A DNA stretch of 64,000 bases, taken from Endozoicomonas sp. G2_2 (GTDB lineage: Bacteria > Pseudomonadota > Gammaproteobacteria > Nevskiales > Salinisphaeraceae). The notes beneath the pieces are model-generated. The model was not told the origin of the DNA, did no database searches, and was given only the letters and a program-made list of their open reading frames with translations. Numbering within the stretch: the stretch's first letter is position 1; every line of letters begins with the position of its first letter. Made by a program: the position numbers and the translations under genes. Below are positions 53,489-64,000 of this stretch, piece by piece. Location of the stretch: assembly GCF_017744135.1 (NCBI RefSeq), contig NZ_JAGHQU010000007.1, positions 62,001 to 126,000 of the forward strand, written 5' to 3'.

Positions 53489-53506
53489 TTTTTCCGCAAG
53501 GAAAAA
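53489..53506 (+). promoter_or_regulatory. Hairpin with GCAA tetraloop in the ftsZ leader
   Basis: TTTTTCC pairs with GGAAAAA around GCAA, a GNRA-type loop, 26 bp before the ftsZ ATG. There is no T-run after it. A smaller CCGG-CAAC-CGCCGG-type hairpin precedes it. It may stabilise the ftsZ message or tune its translation. Confidence 0.5.
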
Positions 53507-53532
53507 GCACGGCAACCAAGAAGAGGTGCATC

Positions 53533-54678
53533 ATGCCAGAAGTATTTGAATTCGCAGATCAGAAGACCGACAAAGCGGTCATTAAGGTCATTGGCGTCGG
53601 CGGTGGCGGCGGTAACACCATCAACCAGATGGTGAACGGCGGTATCGAAGGCGTCGATTTCATCTGTGCCAACACCGACGCCCAGCATCTGGAACGCTGC
53701 GATGCCGACGTGCTCGTGCAGCTCGGCATGAACGTCACCCGCGGCCTGGGCGCGGGCGCCGATCCGGCCATCGGCCGCCAAGCTGCCGAAGAGGATCGCG
53801 ATCGCATTCGTGAATCCATCGAAGGCGCGGACATGCTGTTCATCACCTGCGGCATGGGCGGCGGCACCGGCACCGGCGCGGCGCCGGTGGTAGCCGAGAT
53901 CGCCCGCGAAATGGGCATCCTGACCCTGGCCGTGGTCACCAAGCCGTTCCCGTTCGAGCGCGGCAAGCGCATGGACATCGCCAAGCAGGGTATCGAGGAG
54001 CTGGGTCGCTTCGTCGATTCGCTGATCGTGATCCCGAACGAGAAGCTGCTGACCGCGCTCGGCAAGGCGACCACGCTGAAGAACGCCTTCCAGGCGGCCA
54101 ACAACGTGCTGCACAACGCGGTGCAGGGCATCTCCGACCTGATCACGCGCCCGGGTGTGATCAACGTCGACTTCGCGGACGTGCGTCGCGTGATGTCGGT
54201 GCAGGGCATGGCCATGATGGGCCGCGCCACCGCCGTGGGCGACGACCGTGCCCGCGAGGCCGCCGAGGCCGCGCTGGCTTCGCCGCTGCTCGACGACCTG
54301 TCTCTGCATGGCGCCCAGGGCCTGCTGGTCAACGTCTCCGGTGACGAGAACCTGGGTATCCACGAGTTCCAGATCGTCAACGAAGTCATCGCCGACATGG
54401 GCGCGGACAACGCCGAAGTCATCGTCGGCATGGCCGAAGACCCGAACATGGGCGACGAGATCTGCGTCACCGTGGTGGCGACCGGCCTCGGCCATCAGGC
54501 CCAGGAACGCGAAGCCATCCGTGCCGTCAAGCGCGACGCCGGTGGCCAGATGCGTTACGAGGATCTCGACCGTCCGACGGTCATTCGCAATCGTCCGCAG
54601 CAGTCCTCGCGCGAGAACGCAGCGGTCGACATGGACTACTTCGACGTCCCGGCCTTCCTGCGCAATCAGGCGGACTGA
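53533..54678 (+). CDS. ftsZ: Cell division protein FtsZ
   Basis: Tubulin-like GTPase that forms the Z ring. The 381 residues show the nucleotide-binding start VIGVGGGGGNTINQM, the tubulin signature GGGTGTG at 109-115, the catalytic T7 loop NVDFADVRRVM and the conserved C-terminal peptide DVPAFLRNQAD, which binds FtsA, ZipA and ZapD. The start MPEVFEFADQ has AGAGGTG upstream; a longer frame from 53455 is rejected. ZapD is encoded 7 kb away. Confidence 0.97.
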   Translation: MPEVFEFADQKTDKAVIKVIGVGGGGGNTINQMVNGGIEGVDFICANTDAQHLERCDADVLVQLGMNVTRGLGAGADPAIGRQAAEEDRDRIRESIEGADMLFITCGMGGGTGTGAAPVVAEIAREMGILTLAVVTKPFPFERGKRMDIAKQGIEELGRFVDSLIVIPNEKLLTALGKATTLKNAFQAANNVLHNAVQGISDLITRPGVINVDFADVRRVMSVQGMAMMGRATAVGDDRAREAAEAALASPLLDDLSLHGAQGLLVNVSGDENLGIHEFQIVNEVIADMGADNAEVIVGMAEDPNMGDEICVTVVATGLGHQAQEREAIRAVKRDAGGQMRYEDLDRPTVIRNRPQQSSRENAAVDMDYFDVPAFLRNQAD

Positions 54679-54697
54679 AGACCTCGATGCAGGGAAA

Positions 54698-54774
54698 CTG
54701 CCAGAGCCGGCCTGCGGGCCGGCGGCAGTGGATCGCGCGTCGGTCGGTGGTAGCCGTGCACTGCCGACCGACGC
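54698..54774 (+). terminator. Paired hairpins after ftsZ
   Basis: GCCGGCC-TGCG-GGCCGGC at 54706-54723 is flanked by CTGCC/GGCAG. Next, an 11-bp perfect stem GCGTCGGTCGG at 54737-54747 pairs with CCGACCGACGC at 54764-54774. Neither has a long T-run, so termination may be partial or Rho-assisted. Confidence 0.5.
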
Positions 54775-54955
54775 CTCTGTGTTAATCTAAGCGGCTTTGT
54801 GGGCGGGGCTTCGGGCCTGCTCCAGACGCGACAGCAAAGGCGCGGCGGGTTAAGGCGAAGTTAAGCCATTGTGCATAAAGTATCTGTCCATCAGGTGACG
54901 ACTTTGTGACATGGCGCGCCTAGCGTTACTGGACCGCCACAAGGACAAGAATTCG

Positions 54956-55873
54956 ATGCTTAGACAACGCACCCTCAAGAATCCCATCCGGGCGACCGGT
55001 GTTGGCCTGCATACCGGTCAGAAGGTCTACATGACCCTGCGCCCGGGCGAGGCGGACATGGGCATCGTGTTCCGTCGCACCGACTGTTCCCCGATGAAAG
55101 AGTTCCGCGGCGACGCCTTCAAGGTCGGCGACACCACGCTCGCGACCACGCTGGTCGATGACGGCGTGCGTGTGCAAACCGTCGAGCATCTGCTTTCGGC
55201 CATGGCCGGCCTGGGTATCGACAATGCGATTGTCGAACTCTCCTCCGACGAGCTGCCCATCATGGATGGCAGTGCCGGGCCGTTCGTGTTTCTGATCCAG
55301 TCGGCCGGTATCCAGGAACTGGACGCGCCGAAGAAGTTCATTCGCATCAAGCGCTCAGTACAGGTTACCGAAGACGACAAGTGGGCCCGGTTCGATCCGT
55401 TCGACGGCTTCAAGGTCAGCTTCTGTATCGATTTCGACCATCCGGCCTTCGATTCCGACACGCAGTCGGCGACGGTGGATTTCTCCACGACCTCGTTCGT
55501 GAAAGAAGTCAGCCGTGCGCGGACTTTCGGTTTCATGCGGGATATTGAATTCCTGCGCTCGAACAACCTTGCCCGGGGCGGCAGCATGGACAACGCGGTC
55601 GTGCTCGACGACTACCGCGTACTCAATGCCGACGGGCTGCGCTACGACAACGAGTTCGTGCGCCACAAGATTCTCGACGCTATCGGCGACCTTTATCTGC
55701 TCGGTCACGGCCTGATCGGCAGTTACTCGGGTTACAAGTCCGGACACGCGCTCAACAACAAGCTGCTGCGCGCGCTGCTGTCGGACGAAAAAGCCTGGGA
55801 AGAAGTCACCTACGAGGACATCGAGGACTCCCCGATTTCCTACATCAACGCGCGGCCGGTCGCTGCCGCGTAG
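54956..55873 (+). CDS. lpxC: UDP-3-O-acyl-N-acetylglucosamine deacetylase LpxC
   Basis: Zinc deacetylase and first committed step of lipid A synthesis. The 305 residues show [47 protein letters not shown] with Zn ligand His78, [23 protein letters not shown], and [15 protein letters not shown] with further Zn and catalytic residues. The ATG has AAGGAC upstream; an ATG 45 bp earlier adds 15 atypical residues. The stop directly abuts the dciA stop on the other strand. Confidence 0.96.
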   Translation: MLRQRTLKNPIRATGVGLHTGQKVYMTLRPGEADMGIVFRRTDCSPMKEFRGDAFKVGDTTLATTLVDDGVRVQTVEHLLSAMAGLGIDNAIVELSSDELPIMDGSAGPFVFLIQSAGIQELDAPKKFIRIKRSVQVTEDDKWARFDPFDGFKVSFCIDFDHPAFDSDTQSATVDFSTTSFVKEVSRARTFGFMRDIEFLRSNNLARGGSMDNAVVLDDYRVLNADGLRYDNEFVRHKILDAIGDLYLLGHGLIGSYSGYKSGHALNNKLLRALLSDEKAWEEVTYEDIEDSPISYINARPVAAA

Positions 55874-56323
55874 TCACTGTTCGGGGCCGCGACCCGCGGC
55901 CGCGAGCCGTTCGAGTGCACCGGCGAGCTCGCTGTCTTCGATATAGCGGGCGCTACGCCGGATATGCGTACGTGCCGTGTCGCTCATGAAGCGGGGCACG
56001 GGTGCCGGTGCCACCGGGTTCGGATCCGGTCGAACCTTTATTTCCACCTGTTCGATATGCAGGCGCATGCGCTGAGCAAGCGCCTGGGCGATGCTAGGCT
56101 GCATATACCGCAGTCGTGTTGCCCACCCGCCATGGGTGACATGCAGCCGCAGCCGGTAATTGTCGTAGGCGGCCACCCGGACATGCGCGCCCGCGGCCTC
56201 GGGCAGGATCTCGAGGATCGCCCTGCGCATGCGTTCGAGAAATCGCGCGCGCCCGATGAGGTCGGCAATGTCCGGTGTCGCTGTATGCAACAGGGACTGG
56301 ATTGAGCGCGGTGTCGTCCCCAT
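55874..56323 (-). CDS. dciA: DUF721 protein, DciA-type replicative helicase loader
   Basis: By family (DUF721) and position between lpxC and secA, as in pseudomonads, this is DciA, which loads DnaB helicase in bacteria without DnaC or DnaI. The 149 residues show SIQSLLHTATPDIADLIGRARFLERMRRAILEILPEAAGAHVRVAAYDNYRLRLHVTHGGWATRLRYMQPSIAQAL, the KH-like DUF721 fold, and a proline-rich C-terminal tail. The start MGTTPRSI has GAGGAT upstream; a frame from 56380 is possible. It converges on lpxC with no base between the stops. Confidence 0.85.
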   Translation of the reverse strand: MGTTPRSIQSLLHTATPDIADLIGRARFLERMRRAILEILPEAAGAHVRVAAYDNYRLRLHVTHGGWATRLRYMQPSIAQALAQRMRLHIEQVEIKVRPDPNPVAPAPVPRFMSDTARTHIRRSARYIEDSELAGALERLAAAGRGPEQ

Positions 56324-56386
56324 GATCGATCCTCGGGCGACGGTTTTGATCCGTCCAAGCGTATCAGGCAGCCCGCTCAATCGTCA

Positions 56387-56416
56387 CTGAAAGGCGTGTC
56401 GGGCCTGCGGTATCAT
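56387..56416 (+). promoter_or_regulatory. Possible secA promoter
   Basis: CTGAAA at 56387-56392, an 18-bp spacer and TATCAT at 56411-56416 in the divergent dciA/secA spacer. No secM-like gene precedes secA here. Confidence 0.35.
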
Positions 56417-56483
56417 GCCCCTTTTGGATCGCGCGTGGAGCGGGCACGCGGGCGCGATTCGACGGGCCAGACGACGAGGGTTC

Positions 56484-59282
<2,799 letters not shown>

Positions 59283-59289
59283 GGCAGCA

Positions 59290-60504
59290 ATGGCAGTCAA
59301 TCTCCGCGCACCCGCGCGTATCGAACCTGTTGCCGGTGCGGAATGGGCGGTCGGCGAGGCCGCGATCAAGAAGCCCGGCCGCAACGACATCGCGCTGCTC
59401 AAGCTGGCCGACGATGCCACTGTTGCCGGCGTCTTCACCCGCAACGCATTCGCGGCAGCGCCGGTACGCCTGGCGCAGAAGAATCTCGCCGGTGGTCGTA
59501 TCCGGGCATTGCTGGTCAACAGCGGCAATGCGAACGCCGGCACCGGCCGGCAAGGCGATGCCGACGCCCAGGCGTGCTGCGTGTCCGCGGCCGAGGCACT
59601 CGGCATTTCGCCCGAGCAGGTGTTGCCGTTCTCGACCGGCGTGATCGGCCAGGCGTTGCCGCTCGATCGCATGCGACACACCATCGATACCCTCGGTGGG
59701 CGTCTGGAAAGCGACGGCTGGCTCGATGCAGCGCGCGCCATCATGACCACGGACACGGTGGAAAAGGGCGCGTCGCGGGCCGTGGATATCGGCGGCGGCG
59801 AGCGCATCATGCTTAGTGGTATCGCCAAGGGTTCCGGCATGATCCGCCCCGACATGGCGACCATGCTTTCCTTCATTGCCACCGACGCCCGTATTGCCGC
59901 CGACGATCTCGACGTTGCCCTGCGCGAGGCGATGCAAGGCTCCTTCAACGCGATCTCGGTGGACGGCGATACCTCGACCAACGACGCCTGCATCGTGTGC
60001 GCGACCGGCCGATCCGCGAAGCTCACACCGAAGAGCGCGGCCTGGCCATTGTTCGTCACCGCGCTTACCGATCTCTCGCGAGAGCTGGCCCAGGCGATCG
60101 TGCGCGACGGCGAAGGCGCGACCCGTTTCATAACGCTCGCCGTGACCGGTGCACGCGATGTCGCGGAGGCGCGGGAAGTGGCGTTCACGGTGGCGCATTC
60201 GCCGCTGGTCAAGACCGCCTGTTTCGCTGGCGATCCGAACTGGGGGCGTATTCTGGCCGCCGTGGGCCGAGCGCCGGTCGCCGACTTCGCTATCGATCGC
60301 GTGGCGATCGCGCTGGATGATGTCGCGATCGTGGCCGATGGCGAGCCGCGCGAGGACTACGCCGAGGCCGATGCCGCGGCGGTGATGGCGCAAAGCGAAT
60401 ACACCATCGGCATCGACCTGGGGCGCGGCGAAGCGTGCACCACGGTATGGACGTCCGATCTATCTTACGAGTACGTGCGTATCAACGCCGAGTACCGCAG
60501 CTAA
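59290..60504 (+). CDS. argJ: Bifunctional ornithine acetyltransferase / N-acetylglutamate synthase ArgJ
   Basis: Recycles the acetyl group in arginine synthesis. The 404-residue precursor cleaves itself at KGSGMIRPDMAT-ML, with Thr191 becoming the nucleophile of the beta chain. Other family parts are LLVNSGNANAGTG, FSTGVIGQ, SFNAISVDGDTSTND, FAGDPNWGRILAAVGR, and the end YTIGIDLGRGEACTTVWTSDLSYEYVRINAEYRS. It begins 7 bp after secA and is followed 4 bp later by the Nudix gene. Confidence 0.96.
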   Translation: MAVNLRAPARIEPVAGAEWAVGEAAIKKPGRNDIALLKLADDATVAGVFTRNAFAAAPVRLAQKNLAGGRIRALLVNSGNANAGTGRQGDADAQACCVSAAEALGISPEQVLPFSTGVIGQALPLDRMRHTIDTLGGRLESDGWLDAARAIMTTDTVEKGASRAVDIGGGERIMLSGIAKGSGMIRPDMATMLSFIATDARIAADDLDVALREAMQGSFNAISVDGDTSTNDACIVCATGRSAKLTPKSAAWPLFVTALTDLSRELAQAIVRDGEGATRFITLAVTGARDVAEAREVAFTVAHSPLVKTACFAGDPNWGRILAAVGRAPVADFAIDRVAIALDDVAIVADGEPREDYAEADAAAVMAQSEYTIGIDLGRGEACTTVWTSDLSYEYVRINAEYRS

Positions 60505-60508
60505 CCCA

Positions 60509-61480
60509 ATGGATTCGGAACAGGCGGAACGCCCGCCGATCGATATCGCGGTCGGTATTCTGGTGGATGCGCGTCAGCGGCTGCTGATCGCCCAGCGTCG
60601 TCCGGGTACGCCCGGGGCCGGCTTCTGGGAATTTCCCGGCGGCAAACGTGAGGGTGATGAACCCATGGCGGACTGCCTTGCGCGTGAGCTGGGCGAAGAG
60701 ATCGGCGTGCGCGATTGTGTCGCCCGGCCTCTGATCCGTTTCAGCCACAGCAAGGGCGAGAGGCCGGTGCGGCTGCACGTATCCCGTATCGACGACTGGC
60801 AGGGCGATGTCGCCGGCCTGGAGGGCCAGCAGCTGGCCTGGGTGTCTCGCGAGGCGTTGCGCGATTACCGGCTCCTGCCGGCGACGGACGTCATTCTCAA
60901 CGCGTTTGATCTGCCGGCGCGCTATGCGATCACGCCGGCGCACAGCGCGACCGATACCGACAGCTGGTGGCGATCCTTTAGAACGCTGTTGTCGAGTGGC
61001 CCTATGCTGGTGCGCCTGCGAGACCAAGGCCTCGATGACGCGGCGTATGAACGACTGGCGGCGGACGTCGTCGAGGCCGCGCATGCCCACGGCGTGCGCG
61101 TACTCGTGGACCGCTCTGTCGATCTCTGTCGTGCGGTCGGCGCCGACGGGCTGCACTGGCCGGTCGCACGCCTGATCGACAAGGGCCGTCCCGATGATCT
61201 GGACCCGGCAGGGCTTGTCGCCGTGTCCGCGCATACGCACAGCGATCTGGCGATGGCCGCACGGCGGGGGGCCGACTTCGCCGTGCTGTCGCCCGTGGCT
61301 GCGACCACCACACATCCCGGCGCGGCCCCGCTGGGCTGGGATGGCTGGGCGGCAGCCCGTGCCGATCATGCCCTGCCGGTCTATGCGCTCGGCGGTCTCG
61401 GGCCGGATGATATGGCCACCGCCCAACGGCACAACGGCCAGGGTGTGGCCGCAATTCGCGGGTTCTGGCCCGCGGGCTGA
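60509..61480 (+). CDS. MutT-type Nudix hydrolase fused to a ThiE/TenI-like domain
   Basis: The 323 residues join two domains. Residues 1 to about 135 are a MutT-like Nudix hydrolase (8-oxo-dGTP clean-up is the classical role) with a complete box GKREGDEPMADCLARELGEEIGV. Residues about 165-320 are a thiamine-phosphate-synthase-like barrel with VRVLVDRSVDLCRAVGADGLHWP, VAVSAHTHSDLAMAARRGADFAVLSPV and PVYALGGLGPDDM. The barrel is widespread as a MutT partner in proteobacteria and its activity there is unsettled. The place beside secA and argJ is the normal mutT locus. Confidence 0.9.
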   Translation: MDSEQAERPPIDIAVGILVDARQRLLIAQRRPGTPGAGFWEFPGGKREGDEPMADCLARELGEEIGVRDCVARPLIRFSHSKGERPVRLHVSRIDDWQGDVAGLEGQQLAWVSREALRDYRLLPATDVILNAFDLPARYAITPAHSATDTDSWWRSFRTLLSSGPMLVRLRDQGLDDAAYERLAADVVEAAHAHGVRVLVDRSVDLCRAVGADGLHWPVARLIDKGRPDDLDPAGLVAVSAHTHSDLAMAARRGADFAVLSPVAATTTHPGAAPLGWDGWAAARADHALPVYALGGLGPDDMATAQRHNGQGVAAIRGFWPAG

Positions 61481-61500
61481 CCGCGCTTCGCCTGCGCGCC

Positions 61501-61707
61501 CTAGTGCGGCAGGCCGCCGCCGTCGGGGTCCTGGCCGGTGCCGGGCGCCGAGCCGCTCGGGTCCGGAATGCGATTGCTTTCGTCGAGCCAGTCGCCCAGA
61601 TCGATGAGCTTGCAGCGCTTGGAACAGAACGGCCGGTAGGGGTTGTCGGCGGCGATGCGCGACGGCTTGCCGCATTGCGGGCAATCGATAGTCTTGGCTT
61701 CGGTCAT
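61501..61707 (-). CDS. yacG: DNA gyrase inhibitor YacG
   Basis: Small zinc protein that binds gyrase B. The 68 residues show two pairs of Zn ligands, Cys9/Cys12 in CPQCG and Cys28/Cys32 in FCSKRC, followed by LIDLGDWLDESNRIP, as in the family. A Gly/Pro/Asp tail ends it. It lies between the convergent Nudix gene and zapD, in the pilD-coaE-zapD-yacG order. Confidence 0.93.
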   Translation of the reverse strand: MTEAKTIDCPQCGKPSRIAADNPYRPFCSKRCKLIDLGDWLDESNRIPDPSGSAPGTGQDPDGGGLPH

Positions 61708-61777
61708 CGTGTCGCTGGATGCTGGTGAGACAGAACTTGTGCGCGGGCCGGGCCCGCTGCGCGGCAGGCGGTGCGGG

Positions 61778-62554
61778 TCAGAACCGGCAGCAGGCCATGC
61801 GGAACTCGATCGGCGCCTGTGACTGGCGTACCCGCAGCTTCTTGTCCTGGTATTCCATGAATCGGATCGTGGCGCGATGCCGGCCGGCGCTGATTTCCGG
61901 GAAGACACTCGCATCGCCCAGCATCACCCGGATCAGCTGGGTTCCGGCTTCCGTGTTGTGTACGAGTACGCCGGCCTTCGCGGTGAACGGTGCCGGGCGC
62001 GTGCTGTCGCGCAGCAGCCGCAGGAGGGTGGCGATCGCCTGTTCGAACGGTGCGATATGGCCACACCAGGCGGCCAGGTCGCGGCTTTGCCGGTCGCTGT
62101 CCTGGGACAGCCAGTGCTGATAGGTCGGCAGATCGAAACTGCAGTTGCCGCCCGGAATCGGACTGCGGTTGTTCAGGCTGTTGAGCAACTCGTTGTCGCG
62201 GATCAGGTAGGAGGCGAACTGCGGCGGCATGCGCTGCATCTCGCGCCCGAGGTTGTCGAGTTCCTCGAGGACCTGGCGCAGCGCCTTGTCGTCGACATCC
62301 TCGCGATCGGCGAGCTTCTCGAGCGACGCATAGCGACCGCCGAGTTCCTTGCTGACCTCGGCGCGGGTGTCGTAGCGCGACATCACGTTGAGGATATCGA
62401 GCAGGGCGTCGAGCGCGGCGCGCCGGCCCCAAACGCTCTCATCGGCCTGGTGGTAGCGCAGGCGCGCGATGAGATGCTCCAGGCGCAGGAAGGTTCTTAT
62501 GCGTTCATTGAGCGGTTGCTCGTAACAGAACATGCCGTTGTCCGCCACAGACAA
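61778..62554 (-). CDS. zapD: Z-ring associated protein ZapD
   Basis: Crosslinks FtsZ filaments through their C-terminal peptide. The 258 residues show YEQPLNERIRTFLRLEHLI, an alpha-helical N-terminal domain, NSLNNRSPIPGGNCSFDLPTYQHWL and a beta C-terminal domain ending MACCRF. The length fits the usual 247-260. It has yacG downstream (70 bp) and coaE upstream (100 bp). Confidence 0.93.
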   Translation of the reverse strand: MSVADNGMFCYEQPLNERIRTFLRLEHLIARLRYHQADESVWGRRAALDALLDILNVMSRYDTRAEVSKELGGRYASLEKLADREDVDDKALRQVLEELDNLGREMQRMPPQFASYLIRDNELLNSLNNRSPIPGGNCSFDLPTYQHWLSQDSDRQSRDLAAWCGHIAPFEQAIATLLRLLRDSTRPAPFTAKAGVLVHNTEAGTQLIRVMLGDASVFPEISAGRHRATIRFMEYQDKKLRVRQSQAPIEFRMACCRF

Positions 62555-62654
62555 CCCTCTTTGAAATGAATCGGGCGTTCAGTCTATGCCCCACGGCCGG
62601 ACAGGCAAAGTCGCCGTACCGCGCCGGGCGTCGTCGAAACAGTCGGCGCGCGTG

Positions 62655-63296
62655 TCAGCCCGGCAGGTGCAGTGGCGGCAGGTCGGCCACTTCGCCCTGG
62701 GCAAGACGCAGATAGCCGGCGTGCAGGGCCGCCGCGAGATCGGCGATATCCTTGCGTGGCCCGGTGTTGATGAGCACGTCGTCGGCCATGGCGAGACGTT
62801 CGCTACGTGCGTCCTGGGCGGCGATCATGCGTCGCGCCAGATCCTCGTCGATGTCGTCACGCGACATCAGCCGTTCCATCTGCACGACTTCCGGTGCATC
62901 GACGACCAGCACACGGTCCACCAGGTCGATCATGCTGGATTTGACCAGCAGCGGCACCACGAGCAGGCAGTAGTCGGATTGCGCCGCGTCGCGCCGGCGG
63001 GCCAGTTCGGCGCGAATGCGCGGATGGGTGATGCCTTCGAGATCAGAACGCGCCTGCGCATCGGCGAATACGATCTCGCGCAGATCGCGACGCTTGAGGC
63101 GACCGCCGTCGTCCACGATCTCGGCGCCGAAACGCTCGACGATCTCGGCCAGTGCCGGCTGACCCGGCTCGACGATGTCGCGAGCGACGACGTCCGCATC
63201 CACGATGGTCACGCCCAGCCGCTGGAAGGCGCTGGCGACCAGGGATTTGCCACTGGCGATACCGCCGGTGAGACCGACGGTGAGAGTACTCGGCAT
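62655..63296 (-). CDS. coaE: Dephospho-CoA kinase
   Basis: Last step of CoA synthesis. The 213-residue P-loop kinase has GGIASGKS at 11-18, IVDADVVARDIVEPGQPAL, THPRIRAEL, LLVVPLLVKSSMIDLVDRVLVVDAPE and RLMSRDDIDEDLARRMIAAQ. The start MPSTLTVGLTGG was chosen over a longer frame to 63557 that runs into the prepilin peptidase gene. It lies 112 bp after pilD on the same strand. Confidence 0.94.
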   Translation of the reverse strand: MPSTLTVGLTGGIASGKSLVASAFQRLGVTIVDADVVARDIVEPGQPALAEIVERFGAEIVDDGGRLKRRDLREIVFADAQARSDLEGITHPRIRAELARRRDAAQSDYCLLVVPLLVKSSMIDLVDRVLVVDAPEVVQMERLMSRDDIDEDLARRMIAAQDARSERLAMADDVLINTGPRKDIADLAAALHAGYLRLAQGEVADLPPLHLPG

Positions 63297-63408
63297 CCTT
63301 AGCGTCCTTTGCGACCGGGTGGGGCCGCTCGTTTGGGGCGTCGATGCATCAAGCCGCAGCACGGCGCTCGTGACGAGCTCGCAAGCGCGACTTCGGCAAC
63401 CATCGGCA

Positions 63409-64000
63409 TCAACGCAATCCGGCAAGCGATAAATAAGCGCCGCTGATTGTATCGCCTGCCACCAGCGCCAGCCAGCCGGCAATCGCGAGCCATGGACCGA
63501 ACGGCATGGGCTTGCCGCGTTCGAGTGTGCCGGTAGCCATGAGCGCGCCGCCGACAATCGCGCCGGCCAGCGAAGCCATCAGCAGCACCATGGGTAGCGC
63601 CTGCCACCCTAGCCAGGCGCCGATCACCGCGAGCAGCTTGAAGTCGCCGTAACCCATGCCTTCCTTGCCCGTCACCAGACGAAAGGCCTGAAAGACGAAC
63701 CAGAGAATCAGATAGCCCGCCGCTGCGCCGATGATCGCCGTGGCCGGATCGACCAGCGCATAGCCGGCATCGTGGCCCAGGCTGATCAGCAGACCGAGCC
63801 AGAGCAGCGGCAGGCTCAGCGCGTCCGGCAGAAACTGGGTGTGCCAGTCGATCATCGCGGCGGCTAGCAGCGTCCAGGTGAACACCAGCGCGAACAGCGT
63901 GAACGGCAAGGCGCCGAATGTCGCCAGCACGACCAGGGCAAGCACGGCGCTGAACAGTTCGATGGCCGGGTACTGCAGCGAGATCGGGTGGTTGCAGTTT
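63409..64000 (-). CDS. pilD: Prepilin peptidase / N-methyltransferase PilD (5' end outside window)
   Basis: Aspartic protease that cleaves and N-methylates type IV prepilins and type II secretion pseudopilins. The visible 197 residues begin at the zinc-site stretch (CNHPISLQYPAIELFSA), then membrane helices with the first catalytic Asp in AMIDWHTQFLPD and the second in GMGYGDFKLLAVIGAWLG. PFGPWLAIAG follows near the end. The frame is open to the window edge, so about 90 N-terminal residues are missing. Its neighbours upstream would be pilC and pilB in the usual order. Confidence 0.93.
   Translation of the reverse strand, partial: NCNHPISLQYPAIELFSAVLALVVLATFGALPFTLFALVFTWTLLAAAMIDWHTQFLPDALSLPLLWLGLLISLGHDAGYALVDPATAIIGAAAGYLILWFVFQAFRLVTGKEGMGYGDFKLLAVIGAWLGWQALPMVLLMASLAGAIVGGALMATGTLERGKPMPFGPWLAIAGWLALVAGDTISGAYLSLAGLR

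Overview
The window is about 64 kb of GC-rich, gene-dense DNA from the chromosome of a Gram-negative bacterium. Gene order points to a gammaproteobacterium: glrK-qseG-glrR, kdsD-kdsC-lptCAB-rpoN-hpf-ptsN, ibaG-murA-hisGD, petABC-sspAB, rsmI divergent from lpoA-yraN-diaA, rnpB, the complete mraZ-to-ftsZ cell-wall cluster, lpxC/dciA/secA and pilD-coaE-zapD-yacG. A PPi-type phosphofructokinase, a short adenylate kinase, HPr kinase and no sugar permease suggest a non-enteric lineage, perhaps near Salinisphaera or Nevskiales. That placement is inference; no 16S gene is present.

Layout. 1-4.3 kb: pyrophosphatase (cut by the edge) and PPi-phosphofructokinase, adenylate kinase, RNase D and an unknown membrane protein. 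4.3-6.0 kb: mpl, then three hairpin repeats of about 74 bp. 6.0-10.1 kb: a periplasmic EF-hand protein and the GlrK/QseG-like/GlrR signalling operon. Between the EF-hand gene and glrR lie a consensus sigma-54 promoter and three palindromes matching the reported GlrR site. 10.2-12.5 kb: pmbA, then a gene-free 0.9 kb stretch holding a roughly 0.6 kb element with two inverted, structurally conserved arms. 12.5-24.1 kb, all on the minus strand: mgtE, a regulatory PTS (EI, HPr, EIIA-Man, EIIA-Ntr, HPr kinase), rapZ, hpf, rpoN, the Lpt export genes and Kdo synthesis. 24.2-33.4 kb, plus strand: an ABC-2 exporter, ibaG, murA, hisG, hisD, the cytochrome bc1 complex and sspAB. 33.4-37.3 kb: diaA, yraN, lpoA and divergent rsmI. 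37.35-37.7 kb: RNase P RNA. 38.1-54.7 kb: the division and cell-wall cluster, mostly joined by overlaps of a few bases. 54.9-61.5 kb: lpxC, dciA, secA, argJ and a Nudix/ThiE fusion. 61.5-64 kb, minus strand: yacG, zapD, coaE and a truncated pilD.

The genes share a theme of envelope construction and its regulation: lipid A and Kdo (lpxC, kdsCD), LPS export (lptABC), murein synthesis and recycling (murA, C-G, mraY, ddl, mpl, lpoA, ftsI/W), septum assembly (ftsA/L/Q/Z, zapD) and envelope-linked signalling (glrKR, rpoN, rapZ, PTS). The least ordinary DNA is the candidate GlrR/sigma-54 control region, the inverted-arm structured element and the triple hairpin repeat. I found no tRNA, rRNA, CRISPR array, transposase or phage gene.
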